Shown in pieces: positions 17,900 through 26,773 of a stretch of 64,000 nt of DNA (positions are counted from its first letter, which is position 1; each line of letters begins with the position of its first letter). Position numbers and translations under genes: made by a program. Below the pieces are notes generated by a model. The model did no database searches. It saw only the letters and a program-made list of their open reading frames with translations, and was not told the origin of the DNA. The stretch is from Anaerolineales bacterium (lineage in GTDB: Bacteria; Chloroflexota; Anaerolineae; Aggregatilineales; UBA2796): assembly GCA_015075625.1 (NCBI GenBank), contig JABTTZ010000004.1, forward strand, positions 62,001 through 126,000, written 5' to 3'.

Positions 17900-19120
17900 T
17901 TACAAAGGGAACGGGGTGAGCGTTCCGATCAGGAAAAAGAGAGCAATTGTCGCATAGCCAATCGCCCGTCGTGTGGGGTTCAGAGGGGTAATGTCGTTCC
18001 CTGGCGGAGGGTGGCGTAGCCCTGTCAGCAGGACTAAGAACGCGAAGAAGATCAGACTGGGGAAAGTGGTCATACCCAACACGAGCATCGACCCAAAGGC
18101 GAGGAGGGCAATTGTCCACGACGCCCGCCCAAAGAGGGTGTACATGATATGCCCGCCATCCAACTGCCCAATCGGAAGTAGATTGAGGACGGTGAGGAGC
18201 ATCCCAAACCACGCCGCCAATGCTATGGGCTGCCGCACAACATGTCGCGCCAGATCGACCATATCGGGGCGAAAAATATCTTGCACAACGTTCAGCAAGA
18301 TCGGCATACCGATGCGCTCTGTGCCAAAGAGGTTTAGAAAGAGCATATTGCGGCTCATGGCTTGCTCACTAAGTAAGCCAATGATGAAGGCAATGAGCGC
18401 TACCACAAACCCGGCAAGCGGACCGGCAATGCCCACATCAAAGAGCGCCTTGCGGTTCGTCAGCGGGCTGCGGATGAAGATCACCGCACCGAGCGTCCCC
18501 AAAATCCCGATGAAAGGGAAGGGAATAAAGTAGGGCAGTGTCACAATGACCCCATGCCGTCGTGCGGCGAGGTAATGCCCCATCTCGTGAACGCCTAAAA
18601 TGAGAAGCAAGGTGAAGGCAAAGGGAAAGCCCGCCGCTAGTGTTTTGCCGATGTAGGTCCAATTCCCGCGTTGTAATTCGCGCAGAACGACATTGGGAAA
18701 GTAACCCATGAAGCCTGCCCCGCTGATGGTCGTCGTAAGGATGGTGATCAGCAGCAGCAGCCCATGCACCCAGGGGCGGGTCATCACCGGCGCGGCGGCA
18801 ATCGTCCCTTGTAAGGCAATACACATATCCACCCCGTTGCGCCGCTCCAAAAGCGGCGTATAGCCCGCCGTTTTAAAGCGCTCTGTCATCTGAGGGTAGA
18901 CCTGTTCCGCATCACCGAGCAACGTCCCCCGAAAGAGAACGGCATTCACGGGCTGCCCGCGAACGATGCGAGAGATGTTTTGCCAATCACGCACCATGAA
19001 TAACCCGTTTAGCAGGCGAGCAAGCGTGCTAATATAGTCCGTCTCACCACCGAGACGCGGGCTATCCAGCGGGACATTTCGTTCGCGCATGTCGCCCGCG
19101 AGCGATTCAGAAAGAGTCAT
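17900..19120 (-). CDS. M50-family site-2 membrane metalloprotease
   Basis: An intramembrane zinc protease (406 aa). The zinc motif HEMGH lies at about residues 176-180 in a hydrophobic segment; the second motif, GQLDGGH, is at about 320, where the Asp is the third metal ligand. Several further membrane helices are clear. The first 110 residues form a soluble cytoplasmic domain. Such proteases release regulators or clear signal peptides from membranes; no substrate or anti-sigma gene lies beside it here. Convergent with the methyltransferase gene. Confidence 0.92.
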   Translation of the reverse strand: MTLSESLAGDMRERNVPLDSPRLGGETDYISTLARLLNGLFMVRDWQNISRIVRGQPVNAVLFRGTLLGDAEQVYPQMTERFKTAGYTPLLERRNGVDMCIALQGTIAAAPVMTRPWVHGLLLLITILTTTISGAGFMGYFPNVVLRELQRGNWTYIGKTLAAGFPFAFTLLLILGVHEMGHYLAARRHGVIVTLPYFIPFPFIGILGTLGAVIFIRSPLTNRKALFDVGIAGPLAGFVVALIAFIIGLLSEQAMSRNMLFLNLFGTERIGMPILLNVVQDIFRPDMVDLARHVVRQPIALAAWFGMLLTVLNLLPIGQLDGGHIMYTLFGRASWTIALLAFGSMLVLGMTTFPSLIFFAFLVLLTGLRHPPPGNDITPLNPTRRAIGYATIALFFLIGTLTPFPL

Positions 19121-19205
19121 AAGGTGGAAATCCCATCACATAGCGGGGTGCAATCCATAGGGGAGATTGTAAACCAAAGTGGGCGAACAAAAAAATGCAA
19201 CCGCC

Positions 19206-19350
19206 CATAGGACTTACGCAGTTGAACGTGTTTACCCCGTATTCATTGAAAGGGGACATTTGAGGGGGAACCCCCCTCAAAAAATGGATTCCCGCTTCTC
19301 CCACTGGGAGAAGCGGGAACACGCCGAAGGCGGGTCGCAGGGGGATGAGG
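19206..19350 (-). repeat. Dispersed intergenic repeat, family A, copy 2, fused to a family-B module
   Basis: Bases 19206-19328 are the inverted counterpart of 4553-4669. The adjoining bases up to about 19350 (CGCCGAAGGCGGGTCG and GGGATGAGG) match a module of the ~200-bp repeats at 49436 and 55850, so the families share parts. The intergenic stretch 19121-19490 holds only this repeat and the ferredoxin upstream region. Confidence 0.8.
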
Positions 19351-19447
19351 ACAACTGCGTAAGGTCTAAAGGCATACAAGTGCTTTTAGCGATGACCCCA
19401 AAAGTGGGACTAAAGTCACAGTCTTTTCAAGGGGGGGGTGTTAGAGT

Positions 19448-19461
19448 GTGATCATGATCAA
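19448..19461. promoter_or_regulatory. FNR/CRP-like palindrome upstream of ferredoxin
   Basis: GTGATCATGATCAA matches the FNR consensus TTGAT-N4-ATCAA at nine of ten fixed bases, and contains a perfect 12-base palindrome (19449-19460). It ends 29 bases before the ferredoxin ATG. No FNR/CRP gene is visible in the window. Confidence 0.35.
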
Positions 19462-19490
19462 GGACAGACCTATCTGAGGAGTGCAATTCA

Positions 19491-19850
19491 ATGACTCATA
19501 TTATCACCAGTTTGTGTCTGCGCGACGGCGCGTGTGTGGAAGTTTGCCCCGTTGAATGTATCATCCCCGGTCTGCCAGAAAACGAATGGCCCTGGTATTT
19601 CATTGATCCGGCAACGTGCATTGACTGCGGCGCGTGCGTCCCTGAATGCCCCTTCGAGGCGATCTTCCCCGAAGATGATGTGCCACAAGGCTACGAAATG
19701 GCAGCCGATCAGGAGCGTATTCCCTTTGGTGGGGAGCGCTACAAGGCAGCCGGCGGTGAGGTGGTTGATCTCACGGCGGATATTGACCCGAACTATCACT
19801 TCTTCGATAAAGCGCGTGGCGGTCCCGGCTACGACGCGGGCAAGAGCTAA
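19491..19850 (+). CDS. Ferredoxin with two Fe-S clusters (7Fe-type spacing)
   Basis: A small electron carrier (119 aa). The first cysteine set is C-x5-C-x3-CP-x3-C (CLRDGACVEVCPVEC), lacking one Cys of a standard 4Fe motif, which suggests a 3Fe-4S cluster. The second is canonical CIDCGACVPECP for 4Fe-4S. The last 50 residues form an acidic tail with no cysteine. GAGGAG precedes ATG 19491. No clear redox partner is adjacent. Confidence 0.92.
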   Translation: MTHIITSLCLRDGACVEVCPVECIIPGLPENEWPWYFIDPATCIDCGACVPECPFEAIFPEDDVPQGYEMAADQERIPFGGERYKAAGGEVVDLTADIDPNYHFFDKARGGPGYDAGKS

Positions 19851-19962
19851 CCCGACGCTGCTCATTGCGGGACGCCACAAACGGCGTCCCGTTGTTGTAA
19901 CCATTTTAACCGTTTACAACCCTCCAGTTGTTAGCGCTCCCCTCACGCAAAGGATTTCCCCC

Positions 19963-20373
19963 ATGATCACCCGCCTTGCCCATATCAACATTGTCACGGC
20001 TGATCTCGCCGCGACAGAACGGTTTTACTGCGACATTCTCGGCATGACAAAAGCCTTTGATTTCGTGAAAAACGGTGTTCTCTGCGGGTTTTATCTGGCG
20101 GTGGGGGAGACTACGTTCATTGAGGTGTTCCATGATGGCGGCGATCTGCCCAACGAACGCCCCTTGCTGCGGCATTTTTGCCTAGAAGTGGCGGATATCG
20201 ACGCGCTGATCGCCGCTGTGCGCGGGAAGGGCTGGCAAATTAGCGATAAGACCTTTGGCGCAGACAAGGCATGGCAAGCATGGCTGAACGACCCTTCGGG
20301 GATTGCTATCGAGGTGATGCAGTACACCCCTGCCAGCAATCAATTTAGCGGCGACCCCTGTGTGCTGGATTAA
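19963..20373 (+). CDS. VOC-family (glyoxalase-like) metalloprotein
   Basis: A 136-aa single-domain member of the glyoxalase/bleomycin-resistance/dioxygenase superfamily. The first strand-helix unit HINIVTADLAATERFYCDILGM and the closing DPSGIAIEVMQY are typical. Likely metal ligands are His8, a Glu in the middle (TTFIEVF) and Glu in AIEVMQY. The start is ATG 19963, with AAAGGA before it; the longer frame back to 19534 overlaps ferredoxin and is not real. The substrate is unknown. Confidence 0.87.
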   Translation: MITRLAHINIVTADLAATERFYCDILGMTKAFDFVKNGVLCGFYLAVGETTFIEVFHDGGDLPNERPLLRHFCLEVADIDALIAAVRGKGWQISDKTFGADKAWQAWLNDPSGIAIEVMQYTPASNQFSGDPCVLD

Positions 20374-20388
20374 GCTGCCCTATCCATC

Positions 20389-20420
20389 AAGACAGACGCC
20401 CTACACAGAGCATCTGTCTT
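20389..20420. terminator. Hairpin between convergent VOC and acylase genes
   Basis: AAGACAGA (20389-20396) pairs with TCTGTCTT (20413-20420). T-rich sequence follows on the plus strand and a T-containing stretch on the minus strand, so it could act both ways. The stem is modest. Confidence 0.4.
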
Positions 20421-20445
20421 TGTATCTTCAGCCTACTTCCTCTCT

Positions 20446-22998
20446 TCAGCGCGAAAGAACGGTTGGTCTCAGGTTTAACACCTTCACCTCGCCCATCTTC
20501 TCTGGGATGGTCACCATTGGCAGATAGCCAACCCGCGCCCACATCTCCAGTTGATCGCGGTAATTCCCGCTGGCGGGATGTCCGCTCTGCCCCGGCGCGT
20601 GACTCCACCAACTCGCCTCTAGATCGTTGAAATCGACAATCAGCCGCAGAACACTGACATGATCGACCTCAAAGGTGAAGGTCGCCGCATCGTAGAGGTA
20701 ATCTTGGCGGTTGATGGTGGCGCTCCCACCTCCTACGCCGATGGGGCCACTGTTCACCAGCGACTCAATAGGCGCGATCCCGCTGACACCAAGCGGGTTG
20801 GCGAGGAAGGTTACCCGATGAACATCGCCCCACCGCCATGTTTCATAGTTCACCCCCTTGTGCTTTGTGACAGTTTGGTATGCCTCAAGGAACGCCGCTT
20901 TTAGAATATCGTCACGGGTTTCCTTTATCGCTGGTGTCGTTACATCGTCCCACCAGCGCGAGTCAGGTTGCCCAAGTTGGAGGATCGTTGCCCATACCCC
21001 CCGCGATCCCAAACCATACCCCTGCCCTAATTCATCTCGCCAGAGTTTCTGAACGGTGAGATTCCAAAACGTCTCAGAAAAGACCGCTTGCCCGCTCTCG
21101 GCGGTCAGGGTGTAATTCCAGCCTCGCAGCCACGCCAAAAACGCCGCCGGAATGGTGTCGCCATAATCATAGCCAAGCCCCATCAGAAGAAGTTTTGAGG
21201 CGGGGTAGGAAAAGGTATCTGCCTGCATCGCCTTGAACGTATCGACGCTATGCTGTTCCGTCGCCAGAATCAGATCGCGGATACGCCCGGCGCGGAATCC
21301 ATAGGCGGGGTCTTGGTTGCTGAGGTAGGTTGCCCCCTCCCCATATTCGCCATCCAGCCGCCCCGCCAGCATCGCCGCGTATTCAGGCGGCGTGATCGCT
21401 TGATTCGCCGTCAGAATGTAGCCGCGTTCGGGGTTGTAGAGGCGGGGCATCAGGTCGTAGGGGAGGAAGCCCTTCCAATCATAGGTCGTCACCGAGCCAT
21501 CGACAGGAAACAGCCCACTGTGTCCCGCCCCTCGAATCGGCACCTTGCCGGGGAGTTGATAGCCAATATTGCCATCGACATCAGCATAGACGAAGTTTTG
21601 GGAGGGCGTATTCCACGTTTTCAATGCCTCGCGGAATTCGTCAAAGTTCGCGGCAATGTTCAGCTTATAGCTGCTGCCGATCAGGTCGGTTGTCCCTTCA
21701 ATGCCCGTCCAGCGCAATGCCATTGGCTGCTGCGGATTGCCCTCACTATCTTTATCGCTGGTGACAAGCGGTCCCCAACGGGTGATCTTGACTGGAACAT
21801 CGAGCGGGGCTGTGCCATCACCAAAGCGAATTGTCTCGGTGATCATGGTGAAGGGGATGGATTCACCATCGAGGATATACTTCGTTGGATCGGCGGGGTC
21901 GGGGGTGATGATGTAGAGGTCTTCGTTATCGACGGGGGGCGTCGTCAGCCCCCAGGCGATCCGTGCATTCCGCCCAATGAGGATGAAAGGCGCACCCGGG
22001 AGCGAAAAGCCCGTCACATCAAGAGGACATGCCGCCGTTACAGGCGTGCAGTGTAAGCCAATCTGGTAAAAGAGGGCGGGCGATTGCTGCCCCAAGTGGG
22101 GATCATTTGCCAAGAGAGGTTTCCCCGTCGTGGTGCGCGATCCGGCAACCACCCAACTGTTGCTTGCCCCATGTGGGAGCAAGGTATTCAGAGCGTCCAT
22201 ATCCCCGATCATTGTCGTGGCAACATGGCTATAGTCAATCCCCGTTGGCGGGCGTAAGGATGCGGCGGAGAGGATGCCCCCAGAAAAATCGCTCGGTTCT
22301 ACGGTGTAGGGGAACACCTCCCCCGGATAAGGGGGCATGAGGTCGTTCAGGTAGGTATCTGTGTCTGCGCCAAAGGTCTTACGAAGGGTGATCATATCGC
22401 GTTCAAGGTCGTAGCCATTGCTCAACTGCCACGCCAGCACCTTTGCCCAGGCAAAGGTATGGACGGGCTGCCATGGCTCAATGGGGATCGTTACACCCGT
22501 CACGCCAAGCAGCGAATATTCAACGCCCAGTTCGCCGCCCGTCTTGCCCGCAATGTAGGCATTTACGCCAGCGCTGTAGGATTCAAGGAAGGCGCGGGTT
22601 TCTGGCGAAGCGGCATCAGCATCCGCCTGAGCAGCGCGATTCCAGCCCACCGTTCGGATGAAGATATCATTGGCGCGAACACGCGGCACATCCCCCACCA
22701 GTTCACCGATGCGCCCCATCCCAATATGGCGCTGGAATTCCATCTGCCACCAGCGTTCTTGGGCGTGAACAAACCCCTGGGCAAAAATGAGATCAGCAAG
22801 GCTTGCCGCGTAAATATGGGCAACCCCGTAGGAATCCCGGCGGATGGTTACCTCCCCGTTGAGTCCGGCGAGGGCAATTGTCCCCTCTGTTTGGGGAAGT
22901 GGTTTCCGCACAAGGGAGAGGGCAAGCCCGCCCACCGCCCCAACGAGGATGGCAAGGATCACGATCAGAATAATGACCAAACGAAAAATGACCTTCAT
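20446..22998 (-). CDS. Penicillin acylase family (Ntn) hydrolase, membrane-anchored or exported
   Basis: An N-terminal-nucleophile amidase (850 aa) made as a precursor that cuts itself into alpha and beta chains. Residues 1-28 form a hydrophobic signal or anchor. The alpha-chain part begins with GEVTIRRDSYGVAHIYA. The nucleophile is Ser at about 278 in GASNSWVVAG, which becomes the beta-chain N-terminus. The downstream NDPHLG block is typical. The start is ATG 22998 with AGAGG upstream; a 40-residue extension to 23118 crosses the divergent promoter region. Substrates in this family include beta-lactams and acyl-homoserine lactones; which applies here is unknown. Confidence 0.93.
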   Translation of the reverse strand: MKVIFRLVIILIVILAILVGAVGGLALSLVRKPLPQTEGTIALAGLNGEVTIRRDSYGVAHIYAASLADLIFAQGFVHAQERWWQMEFQRHIGMGRIGELVGDVPRVRANDIFIRTVGWNRAAQADADAASPETRAFLESYSAGVNAYIAGKTGGELGVEYSLLGVTGVTIPIEPWQPVHTFAWAKVLAWQLSNGYDLERDMITLRKTFGADTDTYLNDLMPPYPGEVFPYTVEPSDFSGGILSAASLRPPTGIDYSHVATTMIGDMDALNTLLPHGASNSWVVAGSRTTTGKPLLANDPHLGQQSPALFYQIGLHCTPVTAACPLDVTGFSLPGAPFILIGRNARIAWGLTTPPVDNEDLYIITPDPADPTKYILDGESIPFTMITETIRFGDGTAPLDVPVKITRWGPLVTSDKDSEGNPQQPMALRWTGIEGTTDLIGSSYKLNIAANFDEFREALKTWNTPSQNFVYADVDGNIGYQLPGKVPIRGAGHSGLFPVDGSVTTYDWKGFLPYDLMPRLYNPERGYILTANQAITPPEYAAMLAGRLDGEYGEGATYLSNQDPAYGFRAGRIRDLILATEQHSVDTFKAMQADTFSYPASKLLLMGLGYDYGDTIPAAFLAWLRGWNYTLTAESGQAVFSETFWNLTVQKLWRDELGQGYGLGSRGVWATILQLGQPDSRWWDDVTTPAIKETRDDILKAAFLEAYQTVTKHKGVNYETWRWGDVHRVTFLANPLGVSGIAPIESLVNSGPIGVGGGSATINRQDYLYDAATFTFEVDHVSVLRLIVDFNDLEASWWSHAPGQSGHPASGNYRDQLEMWARVGYLPMVTIPEKMGEVKVLNLRPTVLSR

Positions 22999-23107
22999 GA
23001 AGAACCTCTTGTTCGGGAAAGGCGAACCCAGTGTTACAATGCGCGGACGTAAAAACGTTTCTCTTTCATCTAGTGTACCGAAAATCTGCATTTCAGATGG
23101 GGTGACT

Positions 23108-23809
23108 ATGGCGCTCAAAGTGTTACTTGTTGAAGATGACCCCGAAATGAATCGTCTGCTCCAAATGGAATTAGAGCAGCACGGCTATGAAACCAAGACC
23201 TCCAACAACGGCTTGGAAGGGCTGCGTGCCTTTCACGAATACCGCCCCAATCTTGTTGTGTTGGATGTGGCGCTGCCCGGGATGGACGGGTTGACGGTCT
23301 GCCAGCGCATCCGCGAACTTTCGAATGTGCCGGTCTTGATGATTACCGCTCATGCCGTTTCGGAGGAGGAGATCGCACGGGGGCTGAATCTCGGTGCGGA
23401 CGAATACATGATCAAACCGATTCGGCATATTGAATTTCATGCCCGTGTGCGGGCGCTTTTGCGGCGGGCGCAGCGAACGGATGAAGACGAAACTACCCCA
23501 GTAATCTATGCCGATGATTACCTGACGGTAGATGTGAACGCCCGCCGGATTTGGGTGGGAGGTGAAGAAATTCGTCTGACGCCAACGGAGTTCAAGCTGA
23601 TTGCCACCTTTGTCAAGCACAAGGGGCAAGTCCTCACCTTTCAACAAATTCTAGAGCAAGTATGGGGCTACGAATACAGTTCGGAGCATCACTATCCGCG
23701 CATTTACGTCTCACACCTGCGGCGGAAGATCGAACCCGATCCGCGCACCCCAACCTATATTCAGAACGAGTATGGGATTGGCTATCGGTTTACGGGGAAA
23801 ACCGTCTAA
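23108..23809 (+). CDS. OmpR/PhoB-type response regulator (orphan)
   Basis: A two-component response regulator (233 aa). The receiver has the acidic pair EDD (9-11), phospho-acceptor Asp53 in VVLDVALPGMDG, a Thr in MITAHA and Lys in MIKPI. The C-terminal winged-helix DNA-binding domain ends with SHLRRKIE and GIGYRF. ATG 23108 is chosen because the receiver fold begins there. No histidine kinase is adjacent, so its partner must lie elsewhere. It is divergent from the acylase gene over 109 bases. Confidence 0.94.
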   Translation: MALKVLLVEDDPEMNRLLQMELEQHGYETKTSNNGLEGLRAFHEYRPNLVVLDVALPGMDGLTVCQRIRELSNVPVLMITAHAVSEEEIARGLNLGADEYMIKPIRHIEFHARVRALLRRAQRTDEDETTPVIYADDYLTVDVNARRIWVGGEEIRLTPTEFKLIATFVKHKGQVLTFQQILEQVWGYEYSSEHHYPRIYVSHLRRKIEPDPRTPTYIQNEYGIGYRFTGKTV

Positions 23810-23881
23810 GCGCTGCTGTGGCGCTGGTTTTGTAGGGCGCATCGGATAGGTGCGCCCGCCATGTGTGGCTGTTCTTTCCGA

Positions 23882-25006
23882 TTAGCGCGTTTCGAGATAA
23901 ACGGGGACATTCATCAACGCCGCAAGGTGAGCAGCGGCGTGATGGGCGGGCGTGGCGATCTCGCGTAGATCAAGGATGCGGCGATCTTCCCGTTCGGCGG
24001 CGGCGTGAGCCATGAGACCCGGGCTATCGCTGACCTGACACAAGGGGATGAACCCTCGGCGCGACGAATAGGCATGAAGCCACACTTCTGCCGAAAACCG
24101 AAGCGCCCCACTCCCCCGTTCATCGTCGGTGTTCTGTCGTCGGTTGATCGTCTGGCTGAGAAGTAGGTAATCAATCCCTTCAAAGGGCGATTGAGCCAAG
24201 ATACGCCGTCCCCGTGTTTGCCGCCGCAGCAGCCCCGCCCGTCCATCGACAGAGACATGCACATCGCGGAAAACCTCCGCCCCTTGTCGCACGGCTAAGA
24301 CGACCAAAATAAGGGTAATCAGGACGCCCACATAGGGTAACCACTCTGGTTGCACGGGGGCAAAGATACTCGTCACCGCGCCGAGGGAAAGATAAGCAAA
24401 CACTGGCACAAGCAAGGCGAGGACAACCGTCCGTATGATCCCCCCGCGTCGCCACGCCGAGGGACGGCGTAGAATCAAGGTTTGGGGCGGATCAAGCGCA
24501 AGGACATATTCACCGCTGAGGTCGATGGGGAGCGGGAGCAAGGGGGGCGGGGGCGGGGCTTCCCGCGCTGGTTGGTCGTCCTCGTCAGGTTCGTCTTCGT
24601 CCGCCACATCTGGGACAGTTGGTTGGGGGGGGACATAGCGAAAGGGGCGCTGCAAGATTCCGGCAAGGCTTTCTCCGGCATCGCGTGCCGCCGCCGAATC
24701 CGCCGCTGCCCACACAGCTAAGCCACACCAACGCCCGCCGCGCTCAGCCGCCAGCGGCGGCGTCAGGATGATGCCCACATGCCATGTATTATCTTCCGCC
24801 GCGTACCCCGTGACGACCATCTGCACCCCATCTGGAGAAAGCGCTGAGGGTAGGCGTCGTGCGCGGGCAAAGTCCGCGTCACATTGGAGTCCTGAGGGGT
24901 CGCCTTGCACAAGAAGAATGGTGCGCCCTTCGTGGGCTTGGGTGAGCGTCCACGTGGCGGCAGTGTAATTTAGGCGGCTGTTATCTAGGCTAGTGAGCAA
25001 GGGCAT
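23882..25006 (-). CDS. Unknown protein with two membrane helices
   Basis: A 374-aa protein I cannot place. Residues 1-130 form a soluble domain, followed by a Pro/acidic linker (about 130-155). A basic patch (RRPSAWRRGG) precedes a pair of membrane helices (about 188-235), and the last 130 residues are soluble again. The helical hairpin leaves both soluble parts on the same side, probably the cytoplasm. It is divergent from the SIR2/STAND operon across 250 bases; whether it belongs to that system is open. Confidence 0.65.
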   Translation of the reverse strand: MPLLTSLDNSRLNYTAATWTLTQAHEGRTILLVQGDPSGLQCDADFARARRLPSALSPDGVQMVVTGYAAEDNTWHVGIILTPPLAAERGGRWCGLAVWAAADSAAARDAGESLAGILQRPFRYVPPQPTVPDVADEDEPDEDDQPAREAPPPPPLLPLPIDLSGEYVLALDPPQTLILRRPSAWRRGGIIRTVVLALLVPVFAYLSLGAVTSIFAPVQPEWLPYVGVLITLILVVLAVRQGAEVFRDVHVSVDGRAGLLRRQTRGRRILAQSPFEGIDYLLLSQTINRRQNTDDERGSGALRFSAEVWLHAYSSRRGFIPLCQVSDSPGLMAHAAAEREDRRILDLREIATPAHHAAAHLAALMNVPVYLETR

Positions 25007-25183
25007 GGGCTGTACACTATCTTGGCTTGTGTGCCTATCATTTGGGATGGGATATTATGCGGGGAACAGTGTACCGCAGGGGAGGCAAAACGGCATATGA
25101 AAAGCGCTTTCCTCGTCTTGTTTGGCGCAAATGTGGAAAACGCATAGAAAACCCATCTAGGACAACCGCCTCCCTGTCCCTAT

Positions 25184-25213
25184 TTGCCAAGTCCGTTTTC
25201 CATAGGCTAGAAT
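25184..25213 (+). promoter_or_regulatory. Putative promoter of the SIR2/STAND operon
   Basis: TTGCCA (25184-25189), 18 bases, TAGAAT (25208-25213): each hexamer has one mismatch to the sigma-70 consensus. The leader to the SIR2-like start would be about 30-40 bases. The rest of 25007-25247 holds nothing else I can name. Confidence 0.5.
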
Positions 25214-25256
25214 GGGGGTGGAACGACCTCAGCCAATCAATGGGCGAATGCACCTC

Positions 25257-26768
25257 ATGAATAGTGTTTTATTCCTCGGCGGCACAGCATTACGAGGGGA
25301 TCATCAGGCGCTTCCAGCCTCCCTCCGTTACAGCTTCAAAGAAGCCCGTGATCTCGGCACAGATAGCGATGCGGTGATGGCACTTGCCGCCCGGATGATC
25401 GATGATGCGGGAACGTATGCGGCAGTGCTGCTGGATGTCGAATTCTTCGGAGGGAGTGACGCCGGACTTGAGGCGACACTTGCCCTTCTGAGTCGGGTGA
25501 ACAGCGTGAAGCACCTCTTGGTTATTCTAAGTGGGACGCCCAAAGACCTCCCAAACTTGATCGCCCGTGTCGGAGATCGTTACCTCCGCCGCCCAGACGG
25601 GCTGCGCGGGGAGGTACTTACCCTCTGGCGCGGGGAATTGGGCGCCCGTCTTGCCCATTTGCTCACCAGCCAGCCCTCCCCCGAACGAGAGCAGCCCTCG
25701 GCACTTCTTGAAACGCCGAGTGGGATGGCAGCAGGTGTGGCTGTCCGCCGGCAACGCCCGCCGGATATTCCCCAAGCGGATATGGACACGCTGATCGCGG
25801 ATATGCTGCGCGGGCGGTTGATTCCCATTGTTGGGGCGGGACTGTACGATTATCCAGAGACAAACCACTACCGCTATACCCGTGATAAGTTGGCAGCGCA
25901 TTTGTTTGCCTATCACGATTTACCCTCGTTGGAAAACCCGCTCCGCAACCTGCCGGGGATTTCCCACTGGGTAAAGCGCTTGAAAGGCGATGCCACCCTC
26001 AAGGAAAACATCACAACGATTATCCAAGAGGAAGAAGATAAGTACCGCGATAATCGGGAAAGCGTGTTAGCCGTTGATCACCCCCTGCGTTTGTTGGCGC
26101 AGCTTCCTTTTCATGGCTATGTGACGACGGAATATGACGATTTGCTCTACTCTGAATTGAAAAAACGGCGGAAAACGCCGCGTCGCTCGCTGGTCAGCTG
26201 GTTCAAAAAGTCCAGCAAAGCCTATGAGGAGTTCTATCGGCAGTTGGATAAGACGAACACGACACTTGCCAAAGTGGATCAACTTTCGCACATCGAATCT
26301 GGCGCAGACGATGAAAAAGAACCGTTCGTTCTCTACCTAAATGGAAACAAAGACGTGCCGCGCTCCATGGTCGTCACCGAGATGGATTACATCCATTACC
26401 TACGCAGTGACACAAAAGACTTTCCCACCGCCATTCAGGAACGCATCCAAAATGTACCACTCTTGTTTTTAGGGCATGGCTTGTTCGATTGGAGTTTTAA
26501 ATTTGTCTTGAAAAGCCTGTTTCCCGGCGGGGTAGGTCACTCGTTGTTCCGCGAGATACTGACCAGCGACGGGGGGGGCAGTACTGCCGTAGAGACATGG
26601 TGTTACGCCGTTGAGCCAGATTTTGAAGATTATTCCCCCCGCCACCGCGATTACATCATTCAATACTATGGTGCGTTAGGGATTCGTGTTTTTTGGGCAG
26701 ACCCGCAAGCCTTCTTAAAAAGCGTGATCGACGCCTATACCGCCCGTACCGCCGCCACCGGAGGCTAA
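25257..26768 (+). CDS. SIR2-like protein with N-terminal receiver-like domain; catalytic residues replaced
   Basis: A 503-aa protein, first of a four-gene operon. Residues 1-135 look like a diverged receiver domain (AVLLDVEFFGG, LLVILSGT, RYLRRP); the usual N-terminal acidic pair is missing. From about 175 comes a SIR2-like domain: IPIVGAGLYDYP (nucleotide loop, about 190), VTTEYDDLLYS, LYLNGNKDVPRSMVVTEMDY, LLFLGHGLFDWSFKFVL. In NADase SIR2 proteins the second and third blocks read TTNYD and LHGD; here Asn is Glu and His is Asn, so NAD cleavage is doubtful and NAD binding or sensing is likelier (inference). The start could also be ATG 25248; neither has a strong ribosome site. The stop lies five bases before the STAND gene. 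Confidence 0.85.
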   Translation: MNSVLFLGGTALRGDHQALPASLRYSFKEARDLGTDSDAVMALAARMIDDAGTYAAVLLDVEFFGGSDAGLEATLALLSRVNSVKHLLVILSGTPKDLPNLIARVGDRYLRRPDGLRGEVLTLWRGELGARLAHLLTSQPSPEREQPSALLETPSGMAAGVAVRRQRPPDIPQADMDTLIADMLRGRLIPIVGAGLYDYPETNHYRYTRDKLAAHLFAYHDLPSLENPLRNLPGISHWVKRLKGDATLKENITTIIQEEEDKYRDNRESVLAVDHPLRLLAQLPFHGYVTTEYDDLLYSELKKRRKTPRRSLVSWFKKSSKAYEEFYRQLDKTNTTLAKVDQLSHIESGADDEKEPFVLYLNGNKDVPRSMVVTEMDYIHYLRSDTKDFPTAIQERIQNVPLLFLGHGLFDWSFKFVLKSLFPGGVGHSLFREILTSDGGGSTAVETWCYAVEPDFEDYSPRHRDYIIQYYGALGIRVFWADPQAFLKSVIDAYTARTAATGG

Positions 26769-26773
26769 CTGAC

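Noticed and set aside
19534-19962. Long N-terminal extension of the VOC protein
   Set aside because: It overlaps the ferredoxin gene in another frame; the VOC fold starts at ATG 19963 with its own ribosome site.
22844-23107. N-terminal extension of the response regulator
   Set aside because: It overlaps the acylase gene on the other strand, and the receiver domain begins at ATG 23108.
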